Source of the DNA: Algoriphagus sanaruensis
GTDB lineage: Bacteria; Bacteroidota; Bacteroidia; Cytophagales; Cyclobacteriaceae
DNA length: 64,000 nucleotides
Assembly: GCF_001593605.1 (NCBI RefSeq)
Contig: NZ_CP012836.1
Coordinates: forward strand, 992,001-1,056,000
Direction: 5' to 3'
The number at the start of each line of letters is the position of its first letter. The first letter of the stretch is position 1. Shown here piece by piece: positions 1-8,761 of the stretch. Both the position numbers and the translations under genes were made by a program. Under the pieces are notes generated by a model that worked only from the letters and a program-made list of their open reading frames with translations, was not told the DNA's origin and did no database searches.

Positions 1-1512
1 GTATATGATGCCTTCAAACTTGGAATTTCCTTCCGCACCATTCATGATTTGACTAAAATCGACAAGTGGTTCCTCAAGCAGATCGAGGAATTAATGCATG
101 TGGAGGCGGAGATAGAGAAATATACAATTGATACTATTCCACAGGAAGTGATGGACATGGCCAAGAAAAAAGGCTATGCGGATCGTCAAATCGCACACTT
201 GTTGGACTGCTTGGAAAGCGATGTTTTCAACAAGCGCTACCATGAAATGGGCATCAAGCGAGTGTACAAATTAGTAGATACTTGCGCTGCAGAATTTGAA
301 GCACAAACTCCTTACTACTACTCTACTTTTGGAGAAGAAAACGAATCCAAAAAGTCAGAAAAGAAAAAAGTGGTTGTCTTGGGTTCTGGTCCCAACCGTG
401 TGGGTCAAGGAATCGAATTTGACTATTCCTGCGTTCATGGCGTTTTGGCCGCTAAGGAGTGCGGTTACGAGACGATTATGATCAACTGTAATCCAGAGAC
501 CGTTTCCACGGATCCGGATGTAGCTGACAAACTTTACTTCGAGCCTGTATTCTGGGAGCATATCTACGAGATCATCCTTCATGAAAATCCAGTGGGTGTA
601 ATCGTACAGTTGGGCGGACAAACAGCCCTAAAGCTGGCTGAGAAACTTTCCAAATACGGCATCAAAATCATCGGAACCAGCTTCGAGGCTTTGGACTTGG
701 CGGAAGATAGAGGATTGTTCTCTACCCTTTTGAAAGAAAATAATGTGCCTTATCCAGAGTTTGGTACAATTCACAATACGGACGAAGCCCTTGAGCTTTG
801 CAAAACGATCGGATTCCCACTTCTTGTCCGTCCAAGCTACGTGTTGGGTGGTCAGGGGATGAAAATCGTAATCAATGAAAAAGAACTGGAAGAACATGTA
901 GTCAATGTGCTTCGAGACATTCCAAACAATGAGATCCTTCTTGATCACTTCCTCGAAGGAGCGATAGAAGCAGAAGCAGATGCAATCTGTGATGGGGAAA
1001 ATGTCTACATCATCGGGATTATGCAGCACATCGAGCCTGCAGGTATCCATTCTGGGGATTCGTATGCGGTGCTACCTCCCTACAATTTGGGGGATTTGGT
1101 GATCCGTCAGATTGAGACGTATACCGAAAAAATCGCCTTGGCCTTAAAAACAGTCGGACTGATTAATATTCAGTTTGCGATCAAAAACGACAAGGTGTAC
1201 GTGATCGAAGCCAATCCAAGAGCTTCTCGTACAGTGCCGTTTATTTGTAAGGCGTATCAGGAACCTTATGTCAACTATGCCGTAAAGGTGATGTTGGGTG
1301 AGAAAAAAGTCAGCGATTTTGAATTCAAACCGGTGAAAAAGGGTTATGCCATCAAGGAACCTGTCTTTTCATTCCACAAGTTCCCGAATGTTAACAAGGA
1401 ATTGGGACCTGAAATGAAATCCACTGGTGAAGCGATTTACTTTATCGATGACCTAATGGATGATTATTTCCTCAAAATCTACTCTGAGCGGAATATCTAT
1501 CTGAGTAGATAA
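1..1512 (+). CDS. carB: Carbamoyl-phosphate synthase large subunit, C-terminal half (5' truncated by window edge)
   Basis: Makes carbamoyl phosphate from bicarbonate, ammonia and two ATP for arginine and pyrimidine synthesis, with the small subunit CarA supplying ammonia. The reading frame is open from base 1 and has no start here, so the gene begins before the window; about 500 residues are seen, roughly half of the usual protein. The visible part holds the end of the oligomerisation region, then the start of the second ATP-grasp half (GSGPNRVGQGIEFDYS at about residue 127 of the visible frame, followed by NCNPETVSTD), and the ATP-grasp metal/nucleotide region (VIEANPRASRTVPF). The C-terminal allosteric domain seen in E. 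coli is very short or missing, as in other Bacteroidota. A DUF4834 gene follows after 23 bases. Confidence 0.96.
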   Translation, partial: VYDAFKLGISFRTIHDLTKIDKWFLKQIEELMHVEAEIEKYTIDTIPQEVMDMAKKKGYADRQIAHLLDCLESDVFNKRYHEMGIKRVYKLVDTCAAEFEAQTPYYYSTFGEENESKKSEKKKVVVLGSGPNRVGQGIEFDYSCVHGVLAAKECGYETIMINCNPETVSTDPDVADKLYFEPVFWEHIYEIILHENPVGVIVQLGGQTALKLAEKLSKYGIKIIGTSFEALDLAEDRGLFSTLLKENNVPYPEFGTIHNTDEALELCKTIGFPLLVRPSYVLGGQGMKIVINEKELEEHVVNVLRDIPNNEILLDHFLEGAIEAEADAICDGENVYIIGIMQHIEPAGIHSGDSYAVLPPYNLGDLVIRQIETYTEKIALALKTVGLINIQFAIKNDKVYVIEANPRASRTVPFICKAYQEPYVNYAVKVMLGEKKVSDFEFKPVKKGYAIKEPVFSFHKFPNVNKELGPEMKSTGEAIYFIDDLMDDYFLKIYSERNIYLSR

Positions 1513-1535
1513 TCAATTCACAAAACAGAATAATC

Positions 1536-1793
1536 TTGGTAAAATTTCTGATCATATTACTCGGAGTGGGTTGGCTTCTCGGCCAACTTCTCCGATATTT
1601 CTTACGCTCGAAGTTGGCGCAATTTGCGAGACAGGTAAATGAAGCTGCAAAAGAACAGCAGCGCGCTCAACAACACGCCTCTCGTCCCAAAGATTCTGTA
1701 GTGGTAGATTATATTCCAAAGGAAGAAATCGAACGGAGAAAGAAAGATATCGAAGGCGGCGAATACGTCGATTACGAAGAAGTGAAAGAGTAA
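1536..1793 (+). CDS. DUF4834 family small membrane protein
   Basis: An 85-residue protein of unknown role. Residues 2-22 form one hydrophobic membrane helix (KFLIILLGVGWLLGQLLRYF). This is followed by a basic, Gln/Ala-rich helical stretch and an acidic tail with VDYIPKEEIERRKK and YVDYEEVKE, the layout of the DUF4834 family found in Bacteroidota. The first usable start is TTG at 1536; no ATG or GTG lies nearby in frame. It follows carB by 23 bases and is probably co-transcribed with it. A strong terminator lies just after it. Confidence 0.75.
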   Translation: MVKFLIILLGVGWLLGQLLRYFLRSKLAQFARQVNEAAKEQQRAQQHASRPKDSVVVDYIPKEEIERRKKDIEGGEYVDYEEVKE

Positions 1794-1815
1794 CCGATAT
1801 TAACAATACTCGATT

Positions 1816-1848
1816 AAAGGTCTGTGGCATCACAGACCTTTTTCTTTT
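1816..1848. terminator. Bidirectional intrinsic terminator between DUF4834 gene and methyltransferase gene
   Basis: A perfect 11-base-pair stem (AAAGGTCTGTG / CACAGACCTTT, loop GCAT) is followed on the plus strand by TTCTTTT. It lies between the two convergent genes ending at 1793 and 1882, so it can stop transcription from both sides, with the better T-run on the plus strand. Confidence 0.85.
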
Positions 1849-1881
1849 GAGATTAAAATTTCACGCAGAACTGACTTCTTT

Positions 1882-3084
1882 TCACTGAATCCTTTTGCAC
1901 CAAAAAACTTTGTATCCACTTCCTGTTTTCGTTCCAATTAGAAAATCTTTTCCTCCGTCCTTCAACCCGAATTTCTTTTTAAAATCCTCTGGTTTGGAAG
2001 CATAATTTCTGAATAAGACATTCACTTTTCCGTTAGGAAACTTGGTTTTGATCTCTCCCTTTTTTAGCGAGAGTTCTTCTTGAATTTCAAAAATTCGTCC
2101 TGGTATTGATGTTGGAGACTCATTCGAAGTATAGAGGTGGCTGTTTTTGTCCAATTTTTTTAATCCAAAACGCACTCCAAACAGCTTAAAGGCGCCGGCT
2201 TTAAGGATACCACTGATGGGTTCAATCAGGAATTTTTCTGCCTCTCCAAATTTTGAAGAAGCAGATTCTTCTTCCGAAGGCGAAAAGATAAATTCGGGAA
2301 GTTCACTTCCAAGATCTTTGATCCGGATTGTTTTAGGCTTGTTTTCCTTTTCTTTTTCCCAAAAAAGAAGCAATTCCTTCACCTCGTTTTTGACTGAGAC
2401 GATGGTGATTTGTTGAATATCTGGAATTTCAGACCATGCCTGTGAAATGTCAAGCATGGGTGATGCTTTAATCAGAATTTGATTGGACTTACTTTTCAAA
2501 GTGGACCAAGCACTCACGACATCCGGTTCACAATCCTGAAGCTTATAAAGCTTTTGGTTGCCGGTTCCTCTTCTAGCCGGATCAGCATAAATCAAGTCAA
2601 AGGATTCGTCTGTTTTTGACAGGAATTCCAATCCATCACCTTCCACAAACTCAAACTTTCTATCTAAACCCTTGGAGGGTTCCAATAGCCCAAGGTTAAG
2701 GGTTGTGATCTGGAAGAGTTCAGGCTGTCTTTCGCAGTAAATTCCCTTTTCAAAGCCTTTGCTTATGTGATAAAAATCTACACCAAAACCTCCCGTAAGG
2801 TCGATCATAACTTTTCCGGTCAGGCCTTCTGCTTTGAATAGGGCTGTTTCCTCAGAAGAGCTTTGCTCCAAAGAAATACTTGCAGGAAAAAGAAGCTCGG
2901 GGTTGGCAGACCATTCGGGGAGTTTTTTGATCGCCTTCTGCCGTGCAGCAATTTGTTGAACTGCCACTTTTAGGTCAAAGGAAACTTTCCCTTGATACTT
3001 AAAAAGTAAAAGTGCAGGATCTTCCTGAAGATGATCCTGCACAAATTGTCTAAACTCAGCGCTATTGACCTCGCTGAAATTCAT
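1882..3084 (-). CDS. Class I SAM-dependent methyltransferase with THUMP-like C-terminal domain
   Basis: A 400-residue protein with a Rossmann methyltransferase core. SAM motif I is MIDLTGGFGVDFYHI (about residues 133-147), and YADPARRGTGN (about 166-176) is the motif IV-type catalytic loop of this family. The C-terminal ~100 residues resemble the THUMP-like domain found in Bacteroidota relatives, which suggests an RNA substrate; the actual target is unknown. The start ATG (3082-3084) overlaps the last base of the asd stop codon, so it is translationally coupled behind asd. The functional link with asd is not obvious; the pairing may only be co-transcription. Confidence 0.8.
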   Translation of the reverse strand: MNFSEVNSAEFRQFVQDHLQEDPALLLFKYQGKVSFDLKVAVQQIAARQKAIKKLPEWSANPELLFPASISLEQSSSEETALFKAEGLTGKVMIDLTGGFGVDFYHISKGFEKGIYCERQPELFQITTLNLGLLEPSKGLDRKFEFVEGDGLEFLSKTDESFDLIYADPARRGTGNQKLYKLQDCEPDVVSAWSTLKSKSNQILIKASPMLDISQAWSEIPDIQQITIVSVKNEVKELLLFWEKEKENKPKTIRIKDLGSELPEFIFSPSEEESASSKFGEAEKFLIEPISGILKAGAFKLFGVRFGLKKLDKNSHLYTSNESPTSIPGRIFEIQEELSLKKGEIKTKFPNGKVNVLFRNYASKPEDFKKKFGLKDGGKDFLIGTKTGSGYKVFWCKRIQ

Positions 3085-4076
3085 TAGACCAGTTTATTTT
3101 CCAAAAGGTATTCTGCAATTTGAACTGCGTTTGTCGCAGCACCTTTTCTCAGGTTATCCGCTACAATCCACATGTTTAGGGTATTGGGTTGAGATTCGTC
3201 TCTTCGTAACCGACCCACAAAAACTTCATCTTTCTTATGCGCGGTAATAGGCATTGGATAAATGAAATTAGTAGGATCATCCTGAACGATGACTCCTGGG
3301 GTAGCTTCTAGCAGCGCTCGAACTTCCGCCAAATCAAAGTCCTCTTTGAACTCAACGTTGACTGCTTCAGAGTGTCCTCCCATGGTTGGGATTCGAACTG
3401 TTGTAGAAGTTACCTGTATAGAGTTGTCACTGAAGATTTTTTTGGTTTCGTTGATCATCTTCATTTCCTCCTTGGTGTATCCATTGGCTTGGAATACATC
3501 GATGTGAGGAAGGACATTCATGTCGATTTTATGTGGATAGACCATCGGAGGATTTGCCTCGCCTGCTCGCTCGGCCATCATTTGATCTACAGCTGCTTTT
3601 CCAGTTCCTGTTACGGATTGATAGGTAGAAACCACAATTCGCTTGATGCCATATCGCTGACGCAACGGCTCGAGAGCTAGAACCATTTGAATGGTAGAGC
3701 AATTTGGATTTGCAATAATCTTATCTGTTTTGGTCAGTTCTTTGGCATTGATTTCTGGAACAACCAGTTTCTTGGTCGGGTCCATTCGCCATGCTGAAGA
3801 ATTGTCAACCACCACAGTTCCTACTTCTGCAAATTTTGGAGCCCACTCCAAAGAAGTGCTTCCACCTGCAGAAAAAATAGCGATTTCAGGTTTGGCTGCC
3901 ACCGCATCAGCTAAGCCAATTACGGTGTGTTTTTTACCCTTATACTCGATCTGTTTACCAACTGATCGCTCTGAAGCAACCAATAGAAGTTCGTCATAAG
4001 GAAAGTTGTGCTCATCCAGCACTTCAAGGATTTCGGAACCTACCAATCCGGTAGCACCGACTACAGCCAGTTTCAT
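3084..4076 (-). CDS. asd: Aspartate-semialdehyde dehydrogenase
   Basis: Reduces aspartyl phosphate to aspartate semialdehyde with NADPH, the branch step to lysine/diaminopimelate, threonine and methionine. The 330-residue length is normal. It has the N-terminal nucleotide motif GATGLVG (7-13), the catalytic cysteine in NPNCSTIQ (Cys126), and the conserved QSVTGTGKAAVDQM and VRIPTMGGHSEAVN blocks of the active site. A TAnnTTTG element stands 32 bases upstream. The downstream methyltransferase overlaps by one base, making a two-gene operon. Confidence 0.97.
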   Translation of the reverse strand: MKLAVVGATGLVGSEILEVLDEHNFPYDELLLVASERSVGKQIEYKGKKHTVIGLADAVAAKPEIAIFSAGGSTSLEWAPKFAEVGTVVVDNSSAWRMDPTKKLVVPEINAKELTKTDKIIANPNCSTIQMVLALEPLRQRYGIKRIVVSTYQSVTGTGKAAVDQMMAERAGEANPPMVYPHKIDMNVLPHIDVFQANGYTKEEMKMINETKKIFSDNSIQVTSTTVRIPTMGGHSEAVNVEFKEDFDLAEVRALLEATPGVIVQDDPTNFIYPMPITAHKKDEVFVGRLRRDESQPNTLNMWIVADNLRKGAATNAVQIAEYLLENKLV

Positions 4077-4107
4077 TTTAGGTATAGGTTTAGAATGTTT
4101 CGGGTTG

Positions 4108-4115
4108 CAAAAGTA
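4108..4115 (-). promoter_or_regulatory. Candidate -7 element for asd
   Basis: On the minus strand the sequence reads TACTTTTG, an exact fit to the Bacteroidota -7 consensus TAnnTTTG. It sits 32 bases upstream of the asd start codon. I did not find a convincing TTG -33 element, so the call rests on the -7 box and position. Confidence 0.45.
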
Positions 4116-4234
4116 AGGACTAAGAGTTCATTTTCAGGCTTATGAGTAAAAATTTCCATGATTTTTTGTCTAGAATCCAAAATCTCTCGATTTGAAACCT
4201 TTATATTTAGGTAACACTTTTAGAATTTATATTT

Positions 4235-6745
4235 ATGGTTCGCATTTTTCAGTCGATCCTTTGGGGATTAGTGCTTTGGCTATTCAGTAGTTTTTTTGGA
4301 CCAGGTTCGGTTTGGGCTCAGATTCAGGATTTTGAATCTCCTTTTCAGATAGTTTCTATTCCTGATTCATTTTTGGAAAAATGGTATGGGAACGAGGTTA
4401 GGACATCTTCTCGGATCTTTCAAGCCAATAGCGTCGGCAGAAATGGCTCAAAAGGATTGGCAGTACAGCCGATCAGTACATTTGATGGCGAAATTTGGGT
4501 GGAACTTGTACCTCAGGAGGAAAATTCATCTGTCTTATTCTATGCGCGGTCCCTTCAGAATGGCACTGGCAACAGACCCGCGGTTGTTTTTTATGGCTGG
4601 TCAGAAACTTTGGGTGGCGAAGTAATAGAGGAGTCAGTTTTGGGGTCTGAAACCCAATTTCCAAACCAGGACTCGGGTTTTGAAAAGTTTCGCCTTGATG
4701 TTCCTGAATTTGCTCAGCACCTAAAGTCCTTCTTCTTGCGCATTCGGGTTTCTTACGGAGGTGGGTCAGGAAGTGCTGCTCGATGGGTCATGGATGATTT
4801 CTTCTTTGGGGTGCTTGAAGAGGATGGTTCCCCTCCTGAGGTTATAATAGTCAGAGGATTTGATTCTAACCAACTACAGCTGATTTTTAATGAACGCGTT
4901 GATCCTGTATTTTCCCAAATTCCAATGGCATATTCCCTTGATGGTTTGGAACCGGATCAAATTATCGCTCAAAATGATTCTACGGTCATTTTGGAGTTTG
5001 AAACGACATTTCTTGAGGAAGGAAATTATTCCTTAACCATCCGGCAAATTCCAGATTTGGAGGGCAATTTTATCCAGGACACCACTCTTAGTTTTCAATT
5101 TGAAGATCCAACTGCCTATGCCTATAAATCACTCGTTATAAATGAATTGATGCCTGCACCAAAGCCAGATTTGGATCTGCCAAATGTCGAATATGTGGAG
5201 TTGTTTAATCCATCTACCAAAACTTGGAGACTAGATCCTTTACAATTTTCTAACTCAAGGTCTAGCACTTCAATTCCTCCATTTTGGCTTGAGCCGGGAA
5301 AGTTTCTTATCCTTTGTCCGAAGGGAAATTCTAATCTTTTGGAGGAATATGGTGAGGTGTTGGAGCTTTCGAATTGGCCGACTATGCTTAACTCCGGTGA
5401 CCAACTTCAGCTGACTGAAGAAGAGCTGATCGTGGATCAAATAGCGTATCAAAGTAGCACCTGGGGAGGGAGTGAGTTTTCGCAAGGAGGATATAGTCTT
5501 GAAGTCCCTTTTCCTGACTTTGGTTGCGAAAGTTCTGAGTTATTAGCTCCTTCTCAGCATCCTCAAAGAGGTACCCCGGGATTTGAGAACTCCCTCTTTT
5601 GGAAAATAGAACCGCCCTTACTTACTGAAGTATCAGCCTATTTTACTAGTCCAAAAACCATTCGAATCCGATTTGATGCTCCCGTGCCTGAGGGATTAAG
5701 TCAAACAAATGTTGAGATTTCTCCTGTTCAAAATATTCTGGAAATACAAAAAATAAATTCTCGAGAAATTGAATTGGAACTCAGCAGTGATGTCCAAACT
5801 GGACAGGTCTATCAATTAAATCTGATTAACTTTTCGGATTGCTTTGGGAATTTTGTGGAATCCTTGGGTCCAAGTACCCTTGTTAGAGGAGACCAACCCA
5901 AAGTAGGAGAGCTGGTATTGAATGAGCTGCTTTTTGACCCAAAGCCCGGTGATCCCAAATTCGTTGAAATAGCGAACCTTACAGATCGATACTTAAACCT
6001 AGAAGGATGGGCACTAGCTAATTTGGATGATCAGGGGATGCCTGCCCAGGTTCGGGTTTTTGGATTTCCTGGTCAGGTAATAGCACCTAAAAGTTTTTTG
6101 GCTATAACCTTAGACCCAGATGCACTTCGATTTTCCTATCCTAGATCAGCTCAGGGTAATTTTCAAGAAGTTTCTTCTTTACCAAGCTATCCAATTTCGG
6201 GAGGAACAGTACTACTTCTTTCGGATCAGCAGGAAGAGATGGATCGGTTGGACTATTCGGAAGACCTTCATCATCCGTTAATTCAAGATTCGAGAGGTGT
6301 ATCTTTGGAGCGAATAGATATGGGTGTTTTTGCTTCAGAGGGAAAAGAATGGACTTCTGCAGCTTCCACAGAGGATTTTGCTACGCCAGGCAGGAAAAAT
6401 TCTCAAAGTTTTGACCAAGATACAGAGGCCAAATGGCTTTCAGTTAGTCCTGAAGTTTTTGACCCAGAGGGCTTTCAAGGCGTGAGTTTTACAACTTTTT
6501 CCTATCAGCTTCCAGATTCAGGCTGGATAGGTTCATTGAAAATTTACAGTTCTTCGGGTAGGTTGATTGATCAAATAGTATCAAATCAACTGCTAGGTTC
6601 ACAGGGATCATTTGTTTGGTACGGAACCGGAGCAGGAAATAAAAGACTTCCTCCTGGGTATTATGTTGCCGTATTTGAACTTTTCGATCTAAGAGGGAGA
6701 ACTCACGCAGTGAAAAAGACAGTGGTTATAGCCTCTAAATTGTAG
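4235..6745 (+). CDS. Secreted protein with two lamin-tail (LTD) domains and C-terminal sorting-like domain
   Basis: An 836-residue exported protein. Residues 1-29 are a signal peptide ending near GSVWAQ. The N-terminal ~190 residues look like a beta-sandwich (carbohydrate-binding-like jelly roll). Two LTD units follow: LVINELMPAPKPDLDLPNVEYVELFNPS (from about 299, quoted here as LVINELMPAP...VEYVELFNPS) and LVLNELLFDP...KFVEIANLTDRYLNLEGW (from about 560). Each is preceded by an Ig-like segment with the pattern of bacterial SbsA-type Ig domains. The C-terminus (LPPGYYVAVFELFDLRGR) resembles the FlgD-like or type IX sorting domains seen in secreted Bacteroidota proteins. Family members are cell-surface or extracellular, sometimes linked to nucleases; no catalytic domain is visible here. 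It appears monocistronic. Confidence 0.8.
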   Translation: MVRIFQSILWGLVLWLFSSFFGPGSVWAQIQDFESPFQIVSIPDSFLEKWYGNEVRTSSRIFQANSVGRNGSKGLAVQPISTFDGEIWVELVPQEENSSVLFYARSLQNGTGNRPAVVFYGWSETLGGEVIEESVLGSETQFPNQDSGFEKFRLDVPEFAQHLKSFFLRIRVSYGGGSGSAARWVMDDFFFGVLEEDGSPPEVIIVRGFDSNQLQLIFNERVDPVFSQIPMAYSLDGLEPDQIIAQNDSTVILEFETTFLEEGNYSLTIRQIPDLEGNFIQDTTLSFQFEDPTAYAYKSLVINELMPAPKPDLDLPNVEYVELFNPSTKTWRLDPLQFSNSRSSTSIPPFWLEPGKFLILCPKGNSNLLEEYGEVLELSNWPTMLNSGDQLQLTEEELIVDQIAYQSSTWGGSEFSQGGYSLEVPFPDFGCESSELLAPSQHPQRGTPGFENSLFWKIEPPLLTEVSAYFTSPKTIRIRFDAPVPEGLSQTNVEISPVQNILEIQKINSREIELELSSDVQTGQVYQLNLINFSDCFGNFVESLGPSTLVRGDQPKVGELVLNELLFDPKPGDPKFVEIANLTDRYLNLEGWALANLDDQGMPAQVRVFGFPGQVIAPKSFLAITLDPDALRFSYPRSAQGNFQEVSSLPSYPISGGTVLLLSDQQEEMDRLDYSEDLHHPLIQDSRGVSLERIDMGVFASEGKEWTSAASTEDFATPGRKNSQSFDQDTEAKWLSVSPEVFDPEGFQGVSFTTFSYQLPDSGWIGSLKIYSSSGRLIDQIVSNQLLGSQGSFVWYGTGAGNKRLPPGYYVAVFELFDLRGRTHAVKKTVVIASKL

Positions 6746-6847
6746 TTGGGCTTTGTAATTTCTTAAAAGGAAATCAATCGATTTATCGTTCTAAAATCCT
6801 CAGTTGCGCATTCCAGTAGCCCAGTAAATATTATTTTTTGCAAATCG

Positions 6848-6862
6848 ATAAGACGGTCTTAT
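6848..6862. promoter_or_regulatory. 15-base palindrome in the leader of the DksA-like gene
   Basis: ATAAGAC-G-GTCTTAT is a perfect 7+7 inverted repeat with a single central base, too tight a loop for an RNA hairpin but typical in size for a protein-binding operator. It lies 63 bases before the start codon at 6925. It could also be the tail of a weak terminator for the LTD gene, since TTT follows. No regulator can be named. Confidence 0.3.
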
Positions 6863-6924
6863 TTTAGGGAGCTAAACCACTACAACCTCTATCCCAACAC
6901 TAATTTTAATTAATTGCAAAGCAT

Positions 6925-7308
6925 ATGAGTCAGGAAGAAAAAACAGCATATTCTCCGGAAGAGCTTAAGGAATTTGAAGAGATTATCCTTCAAAAATTGG
7001 CAGTAGCTAAAGAAGAACTGCATTCGCTCAAGGAGTCTTTAAGTAAGAAAAATGATAGTGGGACTGACTATACTGCATCGACTTCGAAACTTCTTGAAGA
7101 TGGAGCGGATACACTAGAACGGGAAAGTATGAGTCAATTGGCAGCTCGTCAGCAAAAGTTTGTCATCAACTTGGAAAATGCATTAATCCGAATCAAAAAC
7201 GGAACTTATGGTGTTTGCGTGGACACAGGTAAGTTGATCGCAAAGGAGCGCTTGAAGGCGGTGCCACATACCATGCATTCTATTGAAGCGAAATTGGCTA
7301 AAAAATAA
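6925..7308 (+). CDS. TraR/DksA family regulator with degenerate zinc finger
   Basis: DksA-type proteins bind in the secondary channel of RNA polymerase and modulate initiation, often with ppGpp. This 127-residue protein has a long charged coiled-coil N-terminal part (about 8-70) and the C-terminal DksA signature NGTYGVCVDTGKLIAKERL (about 92-110). The zinc site has decayed: only one cysteine (in GVCVDTG) remains of the four in E. coli DksA, which is usual for the Bacteroidota form, so the finger presumably folds without zinc. scpB starts two bases after its stop, so the two form an operon. Confidence 0.88.
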   Translation: MSQEEKTAYSPEELKEFEEIILQKLAVAKEELHSLKESLSKKNDSGTDYTASTSKLLEDGADTLERESMSQLAARQQKFVINLENALIRIKNGTYGVCVDTGKLIAKERLKAVPHTMHSIEAKLAKK

Positions 7309-7310
7309 GC

Positions 7311-7871
7311 TTGGACTTCCTTCATCGACATATAGAAGCACTGGTTTTTTGCTCTCCAGAACCACTTGCAGTGACCGAAATTGTCAAGTGTCTAAGTGAA
7401 ATGTTTGGAGCGGATGTTCCGTTTGAGCATGTAGAATCTGCACTTTATGATCTACGGAAAAAGTACAATCAAGAGGATTTTGCTTTTTCCTTAGAGCATA
7501 TTGGAGGAGGTTACCAATTTTTAACCAAACCTGCTTATCAAACTTCTATTTCAATACTTCTCCGACAGCAGAATCAAAAACGATTGTCAACGGCGCAGCT
7601 TGAGACTTTGTCGATCATTGCCTATAAGCAACCTGTGACAAAAGGTGAGATTGAGCAAATTCGAGGTGTAAGTAGTGATTACTCTGTTCAGAAGCTTTTG
7701 GAAAAAGAACTGATTGAAATTAAAGGGAAGTCTGAGGGAGTTGGAAAGCCTTTGATTTATGGAACTTCTCAAAAATTTATGGAATACTTTGGGATCAATT
7801 CTATCCAAGATTTACCCCAGCCCAAGGATTTTTCTCAACCCGAAAATCAAATTGGGGAAGAGAAAGATTGA
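7311..7871 (+). CDS. scpB: Segregation and condensation protein B
   Basis: ScpB dimerises and, with ScpA and SMC, forms the bacterial condensin that compacts and segregates the chromosome. The 186 residues hold two winged-helix domains (about 1-80 and 90-165), with the family signature LETLSIIAYKQPVTKGEIEQIRG and GRPLIYGT-like GKPLIYGTSQKFMEYFGI. The start is TTG at 7311, two bases after the preceding stop; it gives the family's usual N-terminus (MDFLHRHIEALVFCSPEPL). The 3' end overlaps the convergent SprT-like gene by 25 bases, so no terminator separates them. scpA is not in the window. Confidence 0.93.
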   Translation: MDFLHRHIEALVFCSPEPLAVTEIVKCLSEMFGADVPFEHVESALYDLRKKYNQEDFAFSLEHIGGGYQFLTKPAYQTSISILLRQQNQKRLSTAQLETLSIIAYKQPVTKGEIEQIRGVSSDYSVQKLLEKELIEIKGKSEGVGKPLIYGTSQKFMEYFGINSIQDLPQPKDFSQPENQIGEEKD

Positions 7872-8494
7872 TCCGATTCTAGCGGTTTTACCTTGGCTAA
7901 GGTAGAGACCAGAAATTTTTTACCCGTTTCTACTTCCTCGCATAGTACTCTTGTTCGACGAGTTTCTCCTTTTTTGAATTTTCTTCCTTGTAAAACAAAA
8001 TCCTGTCCTTTTGGGAGGTCTGATAGGAATTTTTCAAAAGATGATTCCTCTTTTCGATCGTATTTACTCAATTCTTTCATCAGGAATAAATCTCTTGCAG
8101 AACTGGCCGATGGGTTTTGCATATGCCGTCTAAGTGGAAGCAAAAGGTCTCGGGGAAACACATGTTCATTTAATAGCGGAGCAAAAAGAACCTGAAATGT
8201 TTTTTTCCATTCTGTTCCGTGCGGGGCATGTCTCGGTCCCAATTGCTCAAATACACGCAAATGGGCTACTTCATGGATATAGGTGATTAAAAATTGGAAT
8301 GGATTTAGATCGGCATTTAGGGTGATGGTCTGAATTTTTTGATCTCTTCGAAACCTAAAATCTCCCAGTTTAGACTGCCTGGGTTTTTTGACATAAAAAT
8401 GAAAAGGGATCTCTTTCCAAAGGTGGAGACAATACGGAATAGCCGGGGGAGGAAGGTGACGTTCAAAAATTTTTAAAAGGCCGGCGGTTTCCAT
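7847..8494 (-). CDS. SprT-like zinc metallopeptidase family protein
   Basis: A 215-residue cytoplasmic protein with the SprT/Spartan-like core: HEVAH (His74-Glu75...His78) as zinc-binding and catalytic motif, followed by HGTEWKKTF with His92 as the likely third zinc ligand. SprT relatives in eukaryotes degrade DNA-protein crosslinks; the bacterial role is poorly known, so activity is inferred from the motif. The C-terminal ~60 residues have the short beta-rich segment seen after the SprT core but without the four-cysteine zinc ribbon. It overlaps scpB tail to tail. Confidence 0.8.
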   Translation of the reverse strand: METAGLLKIFERHLPPPAIPYCLHLWKEIPFHFYVKKPRQSKLGDFRFRRDQKIQTITLNADLNPFQFLITYIHEVAHLRVFEQLGPRHAPHGTEWKKTFQVLFAPLLNEHVFPRDLLLPLRRHMQNPSASSARDLFLMKELSKYDRKEESSFEKFLSDLPKGQDFVLQGRKFKKGETRRTRVLCEEVETGKKFLVSTLAKVKPLESDQSFSSPI

Positions 8495-8500
8495 GACTAA

Positions 8501-8532
8501 AAATAAAAAAACCCTGACGTTTGCCAGGGTTT
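8501..8532 (-). terminator. Intrinsic terminator after the small lipoprotein gene
   Basis: On the minus strand, an 8-base-pair stem (AAACCCTG / CAGGGTTT, 8-base loop) is followed by TTTTTTATTT. It lies 20 bases after the stop codon of the lipoprotein gene (8553) and seven bases before the SprT-like start, so it separates the two. Confidence 0.85.
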
Positions 8533-8552
8533 AATTTTTTGAGCTGGTTGAA

Positions 8553-8735
8553 TTACTGAGCAGCAGTAGTGTCAGCAGCAACTGCAGTAGTGTCTACAGC
8601 AGGAGCTTCTTCTACAACTGGAGTTTCTTCAACAACTACAGTTTCTTCAACTGCAGCCTCTTCAGTAGCTTTGTTACCGCAAGAAGAAGTAGCGATCAAG
8701 CCAGCGATTGCGAAAATTGCAAATACCTTTTTCAT
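8553..8735 (-). CDS. Small acidic lipoprotein with Val/Glu/Thr repeats
   Basis: A 60-residue protein. Residues 1-20 form a type II signal peptide with lipobox-like TSSC (Cys19), so the mature part is a lipid-anchored tail of about 40 residues. That tail is almost wholly A, V, E, T, P and D, with EETVVVEETPVVEEAP-like near repeats and no aromatic residues, so it is probably disordered. It has its own promoter and its own strong terminator, which argues for a real, well-expressed gene despite its size. The function is unknown; relatives are annotated only as hypothetical. Confidence 0.72.
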   Translation of the reverse strand: MKKVFAIFAIAGLIATSSCGNKATEEAAVEETVVVEETPVVEEAPAVDTTAVAADTTAAQ

Positions 8736-8761
8736 TTGTTATGGTTTTCTTAATTACCTTG

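Noticed and set aside
628..1050. 140-codon minus-strand frame inside carB
   Set aside because: Antisense shadow; carB is the conserved product.
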